From: Rhodocollybia butyracea
Lineage: Eukaryota; Basidiomycota; Agaricomycetes; Agaricales; Omphalotaceae
NCBI GenBank assembly: GCA_015501585.1
Contig: JADNRY010000003.1
Span: forward strand, 558,001 to 622,000
DNA length: 64,000 bases
Direction of reading: 5' to 3'
The notes under the pieces are model-generated. The model searched no databases, was not told the DNA's origin, and saw only the letters and a program-made list of their open reading frames with translations. Made by a program: the position numbers and the translations under genes. Positions 11,014 through 21,792 of this stretch are shown here, in pieces (the stretch's first letter is position 1; each line of letters opens with the position of its first letter).

Positions 11014-11702
11014 ATGATTCCTCGACTAATAGCAAGAGTAGCTCTTCGCTCTTTCAGCTCTTCAGCTCCAGCGTACAAACACATATCCCACATTGGCGGA
11101 AAACCAATAACATTACCTCCAAATGTCTCTTTTTCTCCTTCTTCCTCTGCCCTCACTGTCTCTGGTCCTCTCGGAACAACTTCCGTCCCTCTTCACCCGT
11201 TCGTTCGCATAAAATTCCCGGTCGAAAATATTCTAGAAGTGTCTGTCGAAGACGCAGAAATAAAAGTCCAGCGTCAAATGTGGGGAACAACGCGTACTCA
11301 TATTTTCAACGCCATTGTCGGAATGACAGAGGGATTCAAAGTTCCGCTGTATCTCGTTGGCGTAGGATATAGGGCTCAGCTGGAAGAAGATCCTAGAGGG
11401 ACTCTGGACGGTGGAAATGGCAAAAGATTGACTATGAAGCTGGGCTATTCGCATTCAGTGCATGTGCCTATACCGCCTCATATCACTTGCGAGGTTCCAT
11501 TACCAACCAAGATTGTAGTTTCGTGTACGGATAAACATCTGTTGGGTTTATTTGCGGCAAAGGTTAGAGGGTATCGAAAGCCGGAGCCGTACAAGGGCAA
11601 GGTAGGTACTTTTCGTTGCGTTTTTGATGAAAACTCACAGCGTTGTAGGGGATATTCGTTGGAGACGAGAAAATTAGAATAAAGAGTGTCAAGAAGAAGT
11701 AA
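11014..11702 (+). CDS. MRPL6: Mitochondrial large-subunit ribosomal protein uL6m
   Basis: Component of the mitochondrial 54S ribosomal subunit, 213 residues. The N-terminus (MIPRLIARVALRSFSSSAPA) is Arg/Ser-rich and lacks acidic residues, typical of a matrix-targeting presequence. Two L6 folds follow, with HIGGKPITLPPNVSF, the MWGTTRTHIFNAIVGMTEGF linker, LYLVGVGYRAQ, and KIVVSCTDKHLLGLFAAKVR followed by YRKPEPYKGKG. A 47-nt intron (11602-11648, GTAGGT...TTGTAG) lies near the end; the last exon reads GIFVGDEKIRIKSVKKK, with TAA at 11700-11702. Unspliced, the frame would run to 11682 with a wrong tail, so the intron decides the C-terminus. It shares a very short divergent promoter with V-ATPase c'. 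Confidence 0.92.
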
Positions 11703-12111
11703 TTGAACGAGTTAATGTATACGATTTTGACGCGTCGTGTGGTCCTACGCATCCCAAAGTACAATCCACAAACCAAGTCAAGGCTTCAGTTAAACTTCTT
11801 ACACTTGAAGCCTGTTACGTTCGTGGAAGAGAAATCTGGTTCGTGTTCTCTGCCACTGGGTCTCGTTTTGAGGTTCAGTGGGTTGACAGAAAGCTGAACT
11901 GTTTAGTCCTGCGTAGAGTTGAGTACGAAGCTTCTTCTGCTAGAGGATTTTTTTCCCCTTTGTACTCGTAGTGTTGGGACATACATTTTGCGCTTGAATT
12001 ACAATGATGTTATACTGTGACTGCTCAGCCCTTCGAGGTGCTCGTAGTTTTTCTTGAGATTTGGCAACAGAGGATGGGTATATAGCACACCTACCGCCGG
12101 TTTATAACAAC

Positions 12112-12195
12112 GGGCGTATGGTCTAGAGGTATGATACTTGCTTTGGGTTGTTTGGCCATTGCAAGGGGTCTCCGGTTCGAATCCGGATTCGCCCC
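12112..12195 (+). tRNA. tRNA-Pro(TGG) with 12-nt intron
   Basis: A cloverleaf can be drawn: acceptor GGGCGTA with TTCGCCC (the U6-U67 mismatch typical of tRNA-Pro), A box TGGTCTAGAGGTATGA, anticodon stem CTTGC/GCAAG, loop TTTGGG with anticodon TGG, B box GGTTCGAATCC, and discriminator C. The loop is interrupted after position 37 by about 12 nt (TTGTTTGGCCAT), the canonical intron position. A T-run (AATTTTTC) follows as the Pol III terminator. Two degenerate relatives lie at 15.1 and 21.6 kb. Confidence 0.92.
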
Positions 12196-12686
12196 AATTT
12201 TTCTTCAGCTGAACTTTTTTTATATCCTTCTTTCTCTCGTCTCGTATCGCTACCCCAGTCGATCGTGCTCTGTAATTACTGATTTTTGGAAGAAAATGAG
12301 ACAGTAGAATGTGTTGGATCCAAAAAAAAAAATATCAACCCTCATCCTGAGATTCCTACTGATTCCTACACCCTTGAACTGTTAGAGTAAATGTAATTAT
12401 ACGTAGTTGTTGCTCGGGCATTCCGCCACTTATGTACATAGTTTACTTATAAGTATACTCTGTAGGTAGAGTAAATACTATTCGCTCTTGTCCTTTCAAT
12501 ACCCCCACGTCGTTGCGATTCTGCTCACTGTCGTGAGTGTCGACCGTCCCGCATGCCTCAACGACTGTAAAGTATATAGAGGCCATCCTCCACGGTGATA
12601 TCTGGATCAAATGAGGAGCCATCCTACATGGATTTATCCGAGCTGTAAACTTGAACTGGGCGAGTGAGAAAGTGATTCAACCTGGA

Positions 12687-13902
12687 CTAAACAGTATTAA
12701 GGGAAGCTCCTTGCTGCAGCAGCCTAGGGGGTGCGAAGATTAAGTCCGACTGGACGATGTAGTTTTCTGAGCCACTCGGTTGCGTGCTCACACGGATAAT
12801 GATGAGGTTGAATGCAATCGAAAGAATTTGGAGTTCCTGTTAATTTTTATTATCAGTCCAGACCGTCCGAAAAACATATCCTCCGTGTGCCTACCACATT
12901 TGAGAGCATATAGAAGATGTCATTGCCCACTGCGAATGTAACGAAGGTGATGAAAGCCACAGTCGTGTACATCAGACCCGACTCGATGATAATTCGAGTG
13001 ACCCTTTGGAGCCTCGTCTTTCTGCGGACACTGCGTCCAGAGAGGCCTGGGGAATCCTGCACACTGTCCATCGTTATCTGACTTTGAATCCATAGAGACT
13101 ACTCTCTCTGTCTACACGCCAGATGCGATATACAATGAAACCTTGGATGAACGCCAGTAAGCGTTTGCTAATAAATAATGCATGGATTTACCAGTGGTAA
13201 TGATATTAATGGCTAGCGAAATAGTCCATGCGGCACTAATAGCGGCTTGGGGGTCCGATGCTGCCTCAGTGAGCAGTACTGGAGGTTTCCCTCTGGCGCT
13301 TGCTTCCAGGAAGATGATGAATAACACCATCGCGACCTCCCCGAGCCATAATAAGAAAGGAAAGGCTACCACAGTGATACTGCGGTTCAATACAATCCAG
13401 CATCGGTATATCTGGAGGCGAGTGAGATTTGAGGTAAAGTCAGCTGTGGCTATCAATTGCCCACCAAAATGGCGTCACTGATAAGCTTGCCGAAAGCAAT
13501 GTTACATGTCTAGATACACATACGAATACGATGGTCAAAATGAGTTCGATACGGACAAGGGTACAAGAGGTCAATGTAAGCACTCACCCCCAAGATATTG
13601 GGCATGTGGGACAATCCAACGAACTCTGTTGTTGGACCACCTGGGCCGGTGAAAAATATAAACGCCTGTATGGGACGCACCACTAGCAATACAGTGTTGA
13701 ATGTGCACAATATCAAAAGAACAAGGGCCATTGCGAGCATTAACCAGTTGATTGACGATGCAGGCTTAAGCTTAGCGCCTTTTGCATTGGACTCCCAAAG
13801 AAGATAGCGCAAGCAGTAGGCAGAGGTGATTAGGTACATGCCCCAGAACACGCTAGAGAGAAACACGGTTAACAGTTCAACCTCGCTGATCCCAATTGGC
13901 AT
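12687..13902 (-). CDS. Agaricomycete seven-helix membrane protein, second copy
   Basis: Same broad family as the gene at 2269-3456, function unknown. The ATG at 13902 begins MPIGISEVELLTVFLSSVFW. Splicing gives helices YLITSAYCLRYLLW, INWLMLAMALVLLILC, the family signature ILIYRCWIVLNRSITVVAFP followed by FLLWLG, AISAAWTISLAINIITT, then GFIVYRIWR. An intron (GTAGAC...GTGCAG) joins this to DSPGLSGRSVRRKTRLQRVT, with IIIESGLMYTTVAFITFVTF as the ESG helix. The last intron (GTAGGC...TAACAG) leads into ELQILSIAFNLIIIRVST, and the frame stops at TAG 12687-12689. The basic loop before the ESG helix suggests a cytosolic face. It is divergent in sequence from the first copy, so this is not a recent tandem duplication. 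Confidence 0.75.
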
Positions 13903-15328
13903 TGGGGATACTTGTTGATGATGGCGGGACGAGTTGACGATCCTGTGAGTCTGAGTGTTTTTAAACGTTGGCGAAAACCGTCACAAACCTCCAGACGTCA
14001 AACTTATTTCCCCGTTGCGTCTGTAATCAATCATTTGGAAAAGCAGATGATTTAGATTGTGATTCCTCATTCAACAGGAATACCTCCACGTTCCAGAATC
14101 AAGATGTCCAAAAACCAGGATGTATCCCGCCGCGAAGAAAACGAGGTTCTGGTTTAGCCCAAGAACGTCATCAGAATGGTGATTACTATACACTGGTGTC
14201 GGCGTCATTCAGGAAGAAAATTGAATGTAGACTAGTGTAGACCCAAAGGGCGGGTTTGACGTTGTTATCGAGTTTAATCTGTTCCTTCGCAGCAGCCATT
14301 GCAACCTGGAAGAGGGGCATGAGCACTTCGTCTCACGATTTATTCATCATTGTACCTTGCAACGGCCTAGTATGCATTAGTTTAATGAATCAATAATCAA
14401 GTATCAGCGCCAACTAGTTTATTCTGATTTGACAGTCTGGAAGGCAGATCCTGGCTGATCTAATTGAACCAAGCAATGAAAAGAATGAGTGCGAGGGAAC
14501 TTATACACTGTACATGCGCTGGGTGAAAATTTCACTTGATCCATTTTGACCTTAGTAACTACAAAATGAAAACCGAGCGTTAGATTAGCCCTTGGGCAAA
14601 GTTCCTCGGAGGAAGACATCAAGAATTACTGAACCTTGTGAGGGGATTCAAAAGTCGGAAGACTACTTAGTACTTACTATTGAGAAGACTGGAGTCAAGA
14701 GTAACTTCGAGAGGCGACGAAGTCGAGTTTTGAATCAGTCCAAACCTGTAGCAGAGTCAAGGCTCGATTGATTAGCAGTGAAGCAAAGTACTTACCTCTT
14801 TGCTTTAACCGTTGTCAATGCTTGAAGGTGAACTCGATTATTCGATTATTTTTTGTTTCTAAGCGCTTATGTGTTGCCAGGCGCTAAAGGCCGCGGTGTG
14901 AGCTATCCGTTCGCACAGCGATGTATTATAATTTATCTTCATTGTCTTTACATTCCGACCGTCGAGTTGTGGCCGCCGTAGTCCTAGTGAGAATACTTAC
15001 TTAGTACTACTATGCATGGTACCCAACTTCCAAGAGTTAAAGTAGACACTCTAAATTAAAATCTTGGCCATAGTCGCCTAGCTATACTTATAATAATACA
15101 TAGCGTGTGGTATAGGGGTATGATACTAACGCTTTGAGGAAAAATGTCCATTGCAAGGGGTCTTCGGTTTGAATCCGGACTCACCCCGATGTTTATACCT
15201 GTGAGATATTGTTTATTTGTTCGTATTGGTTGCTATGAGCTGGAATTTTATTAGTCCTTCGTGGCCTAGGCAGCTAGATATTTCTCAAACTACCAAAAGT
15301 AGTATTTATAGTATTTGCTGATTTCAAT
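13903..15328. other. spacer; left edge of the GH78 duplication
   Basis: No gene was found. From about 14205 rightwards the sequence matches 20765 onwards, so this is the 3' flank carried by the duplicated unit, including the tRNA-like relic at 15.1 kb. Confidence 0.6.
15103..15187 (+). pseudogene. degenerate tRNA-Pro-like sequence (copy A)
   Basis: Aligns with the tRNA-Pro at 12112: GCGTGTGGTATAGGGGTATG (A box region), a widened anticodon region still containing the ATTGCAAGGGGTCT stretch, and GGTTTGAATCCGGACTCACC (B box). The anticodon stem no longer pairs and the acceptor is damaged. The extra bases at the intron position show descent from the intron-containing tRNA gene. Confidence 0.75.
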
Positions 15329-15884
15329 CTACATCTGTAGCACGATCACATGTGAACCCCCGGTGAGGTTCAGAATCGAATCTGCTCCTTTCATATCCGT
15401 TGCACTCCCATCCACCGAAATATGACCCGCACTAGGAAGGGTTACCGTACCCTTAGTTCCGCTTGGAGTATCAATAGCCAACGTAAAGACGGTGTTATAT
15501 GTCAGCGCCCAATCTGCCCCAAACCATCCCAGGTTAGTTTCGAACCCCCCCTCAGCAGCAGTCAAACCACTCAGCACCGGCGCTACCGACCAAGTTGCAC
15601 CCTGAGGTGAAGTCACCATTAGGCCTACTCAGGCTAGATAAAATATCAAAGAGAATGTAGGTCCTGTCGCCCATCCATGGCCATGGCTAGTAGCTATGTG
15701 GTCAAAATGAATCTATCCAGCGGCCGAACTCGGAACGATATCTAAAGGTAGCGAGTCAGAAAGCTTTCCAAGTCTTGACAGGTTCACACTGACCCTAAAG
15801 ATCCGTTTGCGGTAAAGCCTTCAAGCCTAGCATCGTGGATTGTACTGAAATATTCGTATACAGCATATAGCCACTCCCCGTTGA

Positions 15885-17405
15885 CACGCCGAATTACGCT
15901 GTACGCCGAAATTCAAGCGAAATGTCATCATTTAAAAGACCCCGTGAAACACGTCACATCACTACCTAGGGTACGTTATGTATTAGACACTTTGAAGGTC
16001 CACTTCAGGTATCTAGTATGTAGAAACCCATTTGAAGGGAGATACACTATGTTTTAAGAGGCTACATTACTGTGCAAGGATGCATCGTTGACCCACAAAC
16101 TCAAAATCAATCAAATTGATTTACCTAGATTGATTTAGGCTTGCCAGATCTAAAGTCTATTCAATTAATACTACCTACTACAAAAAGTCCTATACAGGGA
16201 TATACAAGACAGTATTAAAATAGATGAAGAGAGACGAATGAGGGCAAGCATAATGCGAACCCATATCCGTTTAAAGTAAGAGAATCGAAGCACTGGTTCC
16301 CTGGAACGAACCACAGAGAGAAACTAGACGATTAGTGATGAATTAGGCGCCGGGGATCAAAGTGGCCCGGCGCCGGCAGTAAAAGAAAGGCGGGGCGCGT
16401 CCTAGCGACATGCCTATAATAAAATTTATTCGGACCGACCTACGGGACGGTCCACCTGTATACAAGTACCCGGTAGGACCCGGGAGGAGAAGAGAAAAGG
16501 GGAGATACGGAACGACGCCGCAAACTTGAACCGCGGGACGGACGGACCGCCCGGCGCTTAAAGCGCATCAGAGTCGAACCACTCATCGGGAATGCATCGT
16601 TCTTCCCTCCCCTCCGTTACTTATTAAATAAAAGGTGTAGAAAAGGTGTAATATGGGTAGAGGACCCATGAGACAATGATATAGAGCCCTGGGGACAGTG
16701 TAGGAACCAGGAGAACACTTATAAGCTCACTTATGGCTTAAAAGGGCAACATGAGATTTATCATCTTGGCTCTTGGCAAGCCAAGAGCGTCTTACCAACC
16801 CATGGTACCTTAATTAAGAAAATTTCAAGGACCTAGGAGTATAAAAAGGCAAGGAAATGAAGAGAAAAGCATTCTTTCTTACCCCCACCAGGTGTAGCAG
16901 CTCCTTATCAGGCTACTACTAAAAGATTGAATTGATATAAAGACTGGGATTTACAGAGAGAAATTGACAAGCAATTGAACTTGAGTAAAGAGACAGAAAG
17001 AGATTCAGTGTGAACTGAGTGCAGAGAAGTTAAGACAAAGACTTAGAAAGGACTTTGAATATTATTTTCAAACCACAGTTAGGCTGCAGTCAGAGCTCTG
17101 TCTGAGTTATAGGGACACCCTCTGGTCAGTTGTGACTTGTGTTAATTTGTGATTTTACCAAGGGACTTAGGAATAGTATTTGTTTGACAGCTCAGAGCTT
17201 GGGGATCAGCTTAAATAAGTCTGTACTTTGAAAGGGAAGGCACTTAGTGAAATAACACTCAGTGTAGCAAGGAAGCACTTGAATAGATTGAAGTTTAAAA
17301 TATATATTATTTGGCTGAACTAAAAACCCGAACTGAGTAATAAGTTGTGTGTGTGTTTGGTGTGGTTGTGTAAGCCATTTCTAAGTTCACCCCAGTTTAG
17401 ACCTC
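15885..17405. mobile_element. inserted sequence, right half LTR-like
   Basis: About 1.5 kb absent from copy B of the duplication. From about 16702 it looks like an LTR: it starts TGTAGGAACC after a possible purine-rich tract (GAGCCCTGGGGACAG), contains a TATA-like GTATAAAAAGG near 16840 followed by pyrimidine-rich sequence, and ends near CCTCTCA at about 17407. The left part, 15885-16700, has no open frame and may be retroelement interior or unrelated. No matching second LTR is present. Borders are approximate. Confidence 0.45.
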
Positions 17406-18673
17406 TCACCGTGAAGCAAGTTGCGCGCGCTGTGATAGGCTGTAGGTTTTCAAAAACCGCTCAGAGAAATTCGCATATCCACGACTTACTTCGAACCCGC
17501 CAATGAATGGTACTTATAATTGTATCGTTGAGCTTGGAGTTCGAATGGAACTCAAATTCAAACTTGGCTAGAAAACTTCCAGACTCAGTGGTCCAATATC
17601 CGTCCAAAATTGCGTCAAACCTTCACTAATTGTTTGAATTTGACTACCGTTATTGGCGAGATTGAACAATACCGCAAGAAAATTTCCGTCTTGAGGAAGC
17701 AGAGCTGTCTGCATTGAATGTAAGCGATATGTCTAGTTGGCACCGGAGTCTCATTGTCCCTAAACATACCCGCTGTTTCATTCCAAAGTATTTTATTGTA
17801 TGCTTCCTTTCGGATGGAAGAAGCGTTGACAGTGCAAGGCCGGTATTTCCTAGTGCCATGGCCAGTTCTGACGCCGCGATCAGAGTCAGGAAACCGATGT
17901 GTGTGGGTCAGTATGCGCTCACAATAAAGTGAGTATCATACCTGGTACAAGAGAGCATTTACCGCCGAGTTATGGCCTTGTCTACCCTCTCTACCCCAAT
18001 CATTATCAAAAGAAGTCAGGAAATTCATCAGCCCAGGCTGCCCAGTATCATCAACTTGACTTTGTAGCCCAAACTTTCTCTACAAAGTCCAAGTCTCCTG
18101 TGTAGAGATATACATTATGTGTACCAATTAACTTGAAGGACCAGCAGATATAGGTATCACCGCCTACAGAGGGCGGCGGGCCACAGCACTGTAAAGTGGG
18201 GCCTTGAGTCGAAAAGATGACCAACAAGGAGTTTTGTCAAAGTTTTGTGAGGATTGAATATCAAATGTGGAGACTAGCTCAGCGTGAGTAGATATACCCA
18301 TATCTCCAGGCCAGATGTTCCTGATGTAGATTTTCAGTATATTGCTTCTCAGATGCTTGAAGTATTCGCGTAGAAGTATCCGGATCCGGTGTATGCTCTC
18401 AAATCATCGAATTGTGGCATAGACGCTCATAGACGTCGCGTGTAATATTTGAGAATTGTGGCGGGTTCCTCGCCATTGGATACAATGGTCAAGAAGCGGA
18501 GTCCACCCCTAGTACATCAAGCTTCAAAGCTTCAGTTCTAGGACAACCGGAGGAGTTACCCAGCGTTCAACGTTTAACGTAGCATCTGGGCTTGAGCGCT
18601 TAATTTCAATGCTTTGAACTTCAAATGTTATACGGTATTTCAAATGTTTGTATTTCACGTGTTAAGCTGAAGC

Positions 18674-18681
18674 CTATATAA
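18674..18681 (+). promoter_or_regulatory. TATA box of the small membrane-protein gene
   Basis: TATATAAG 80 bp before the start codon at 18761, followed by a pyrimidine-rich leader (CTTCTTTC). Position and sequence fit a strong fungal Pol II promoter. Confidence 0.6.
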
Positions 18682-18760
18682 GTGGATCTGGCCGCCTTCT
18701 TTCAATTTGGCCCTCGACGTCCGACGCCCACTAATCTAACTTTACTAATCCACTAATAAC

Positions 18761-19369
18761 ATGTCTATCACCCCCTTTTTCTCAATGAATCGCCTTTCAT
18801 CGGCCAACGCTGGCACTATGGTCACCACTTGTTATTACGAAAGAGACAACCGCCGTCAAAGAGGAGGTGTTTGGATCTTACTTGTGTTATTGCTCGCAAT
18901 TCTCGGCATCTCAACATCGTTCTGTCCAAACGTTCTCAGCATCGCTTCTTCCGTCTTTATCTTCATTTTCATTACTGGACTCTTCTTGACGAGATACTGG
19001 GAGCGGGACGAAGATTACATTTCGTTGCTTGTTCTCTTTCTCACTTTAGGTACGTTTTCTTTTTTTTCCAGACTCGCTTTTCAAGTCCCAACTAACCTAC
19101 TATTAGTTCTGGTGCAGGCAGTGGTGGCCTCAACTATAACTCTCTTGAACAACCTGCTTCTTACTTTTCTTGCGTTCAACATTGCTTTCATTTTCATTAT
19201 ATCCGCCTGCGCCGAACGCTTCCGCGAAGATCACGCAAAATACGGATTAATCAAGAGTAAGTATGACAGTATAACAACTTGGTCAGAAAATCTGGATCAT
19301 GAAATCCACTGGTGTCTATCGCATAAAAGTATCCGGTGTATGCTCTCAAATCATCGAGTTGTGGCATAA
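18761..19369 (+). CDS. small four-helix membrane protein, 3' end truncated or chimeric
   Basis: The ATG at 18761 begins MSITPFFSMNRLSSANAG. Four hydrophobic segments are visible: WILLVLLLAILGIS, SIASSVFIFIFITGLFLT, SLLVLFLTL continued after a 57-nt intron (19050-19106, GTACGT...ATTAG) by VLVQAVVASTITLL, and LTFLAFNIAFIFIISA. A charged segment ERFREDHAKYGLIK follows. At 19257 there is a good splice donor (GTAAGT), and just there the sequence becomes the antisense of the GH78 gene. The frame then reads through that unrelated sequence to TAA at 19369. The original downstream exon was probably lost when this segment joined the GH78 relic. Function unknown. Confidence 0.55.
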   Translation: MSITPFFSMNRLSSANAGTMVTTCYYERDNRRQRGGVWILLVLLLAILGISTSFCPNVLSIASSVFIFIFITGLFLTRYWERDEDYISLLVLFLTLGTFSFFSRLAFQVPTNLLLVLVQAVVASTITLLNNLLLTFLAFNIAFIFIISACAERFREDHAKYGLIKSKYDSITTWSENLDHEIHWCLSHKSIRCMLSNHRVVA

Positions 19370-19632
19370 ACGTCGGGTTCAATGTGATATTTGAGATTGT
19401 GACGGGTTCTTCGCCATTGGATACAATAGTCAAGAAGCGGAATCCACCCCTTTGGTCTCCGATGGTTTGAATGAAAGTTTCGTTGGATGTAAGAGTAGGA
19501 AGGCGAAGGACGCCATCTCGATCTTCGGCATCGATTATACAGGAATCACCTGACGTTGTAGGAGATATGAATAGTGGGGACTCCGTGAAAGAGAGAGCCA
19601 TGCCAGAAGATGCCGCAGAGACGATCTGGATA

Positions 19633-20290
19633 TTTTTTATTTTTATTTTTAATTCCCGTTTATTCGCCTCTGCGCAGTAGCGTATGGTAGCGATTACTCT
19701 AGCAAATTGTAAACTGTAACAATAGGTGTGTTCTGGGAAGAACATCTGAGTCTGTGTCTGATGATCAGCAGCCAGCAACAATTGGATCCCATGGGGTTCC
19801 ACGACGGAAGTGCGAGCACTTCCGTCTAGCCTCGAAGGCTTTATTAAGCACTTGTCACGTATATAAGAGGAAGGGTAATGTCCGTGCGTTGGAATGGTAT
19901 CATATGTAGGTAAGATAATTGAGTTTTTCTTGTGCAAGAGAAAGAGGGTAAGGTAGGAAGAGGGATCAAAAGCGAAATCACCACCTCAGCCTCAACCTGG
20001 TAGCCTGCTCCTTCCCATGCCCTTCCCACTCCCAGATTCTTAGCCTCCTGTTCCCCTGAAGGTCCTTCGTATAGCGAGTTGACAGGCGCAAGCCACCACA
20101 GTGCAGTGATTGATCTACTGCTACTGGAAGCCATACAACTCATTTTTTCGGGTGACAAGGCCGGGCGGCAGCCAGGGGTGGATGAAGTCCCTGCGGAAGG
20201 CCTGAGCTTGTGGCCAATATGAGGATCATGAATATGCTGGATGGAGAAACTTGTGTAGATCCCGTTACAACTGCCATGGGCCAGGGCCCA
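19633..20290 (-). mobile_element. short non-LTR retroposon (SINE-like) with 12-bp target duplication
   Basis: A 658-bp insertion in copy A, absent from copy B, flanked by the direct repeat ACGATCTGGATA at 19621-19632 and 20291-20302. On the minus strand it ends in an A-rich tail (AATTAAAAATAAAAATAAAA), the mark of target-primed retroposition. It has no long convincing open frame. Two stretches resemble Alu/SRP RNA: GTGGTGGCTTGCGCCTGT (20099-20082) and GAGGCTGAGGTGGTGA (19993-19978), with GGAGGCTAAGA between them. The resemblance to SRP RNA is by eye only. It could instead be a processed transcript of another RNA. Confidence 0.7.
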
Positions 20291-21573
20291 ACGATCTGGA
20301 TAGATGGTCTGCCTCCTACCTTTTGAACTTGTTATTCCGATCTATTTAGATTCGCGGGTAGACTGATACTCACTTCCTGTCCAAAGTCCAGAACAATGTA
20401 CGAGCCGTTTCTTGCGATCGTAGCACCATGGGTTGACTTTGAGTTTCCTGGAAGATTATCTGCTCCCGTTACTTGGCCTACAATTGATGGACCGATTCGG
20501 AGTAAAGCTTCTTGTAGATGGAGCAAAATTAAAAGCATCCCAGGAACCAACGGGAGCCAGGGCTGTCACCGAAACTGCAAGAAGGACTAGTTTGAACGAC
20601 ATGAGTGTCATCGTAGCATCCGGAGATGCTCCTTCGATGCTTTTAAATCAGTGAGTGAGTGTGGAGTCAGTCAGCAATTATTGTTTTGACTGTCATCCGC
20701 CATGAACTCGTGTAGGCCAGCCGAGGTTGGAATGCTGTGACTTTGTCATGAGATGGATAGAGACGTCATCCAGGAAGTAAATTGAATGTAAACTAGTGTA
20801 GACCCAATGGGCGGGAAGTTATTATCGAGTTTAATCTGGCCCTTCGCAGCAGCCATTGCAACCTGGAAGAGGGGCATGAGCACTCCGTCTCACGATTTAT
20901 TCATTATTGTACCTTGCAACGGTCTATAGTATGCATTAGTTTAATAAATCAATAATCAAGTATCAGCGACGACTTGTTTATTCTGATTTGACACTCATCT
21001 AATTGAACCAAGCAATGAAAAAAATAAGTGTGTCAGGGAATTTAGACACTGTACATGCGCTGGATGGAATCACTTGATCCATTTTGCCCTCAGTAACTGC
21101 AAAATGAAAACCGAGCGCCGTTAGATCAGCCTGTGGCCAAAGGTCAGGCTCGGAGCTCCAAGAGATCAAGACTACAGACTCGGAGTCAAGAGTAACTTCG
21201 AGGGAGACTAAGTCGAGTCATGAATTAGTCCAAAAATGTAGCAGAGTTAAGACTCAGTTCATTGGCGGTGAAGCAAAACACTTACCTCTTTGCTTCAAAC
21301 ATTGTCAATGCTTGAAGGTGAACTCGATTATTTGAGCGCTCAATGTGTCACTATTGGGCGCTAAAGAGTGTGCTGGCCCCAGCACTGTACTATCTTCACT
21401 GTCTTAATATTCCGATTGTTGAGTTGTGGCCGCTGTAGCCCTAGTAGCTGGAATACTTACCTACTATGCATGGCACCCAACTTCCAAGAGTCAAAGTAGA
21501 CGTTCTAAATTCAGATCTTGGCGGCGCTTGGCCATGGTAGTCGCCTACTAGCTATATTTGAATATATACTGCA

Positions 21574-21660
21574 GGGCGTGTGGTATGGGGTAATAATACC
21601 AACGCTTTGAGGAAAAATGTCCATTGAAAGGATTTTTCGGTTTGAATCCGGACTCACCCC
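21574..21660 (+). pseudogene. degenerate tRNA-Pro-like sequence (copy B)
   Basis: Duplicate of the relic at 15103. GGGCGTGTGG and the B box GGTTTGAATCCGG are kept. The A box has lost a base (GGTAATAAT), and GCAAGG has become GAAAGG, so the anticodon stem is broken. It is not expected to be a working tRNA. Confidence 0.75.
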
Positions 21661-21792
21661 GACGTTTATACTCAGTGTGAGAGATGTTGTTATTTTTTCG
21701 TATTGGTTGCCATGAGCTGGAATTTTCGTGGCCTAGGCAGCTAGATATTTCTCAAACTACCAAGAATATTTATAGTATCCACTGATTTCAAT

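Larger units (their letters stand above)
15329..20611 (-). pseudogene. shattered GH78 alpha-L-rhamnosidase-like gene (copy A)
   Basis: Copy A of the gene at 21793-24238. The C-terminal exon is intact (15619-15329, starting MVTSPQGATWSVAPVLSGLT and ending HVIVLQM). The middle (17440-18510) has lost the exon containing the DGAKRDR catalytic-region motif: sequence jumps from GATGCTTGAAGTATTC to the AAGTATCCG block. The N-terminal half reappears at 19258-20611, so about 170 bp around the first junction is present twice. Near 20480 two bases are missing relative to copy B (GATGGACCGATTCGGAG versus GAATGGACCGATTTCGGAG), shifting the frame. Three foreign segments interrupt it: 15885-17405, 18511-19257 and 19633-20290. 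It cannot encode a functional enzyme. Confidence 0.85.
14205..20764. repeat. tandem duplication, left copy (A)
   Basis: This segment is collinear with 20765-24388 at high identity over many blocks. For example, the stretch around 14270-14330 matches 20830-20890, and 20640-20760 matches 24260-24380. It is about 2.9 kb longer than copy B because of three insertions and a partial internal repeat. Confidence 0.85.

Noticed and set aside
16560..16600. B-box-like GGTTCGACTC on the minus strand
   Set aside because: No A box or cloverleaf at a suitable distance upstream; not a tRNA.
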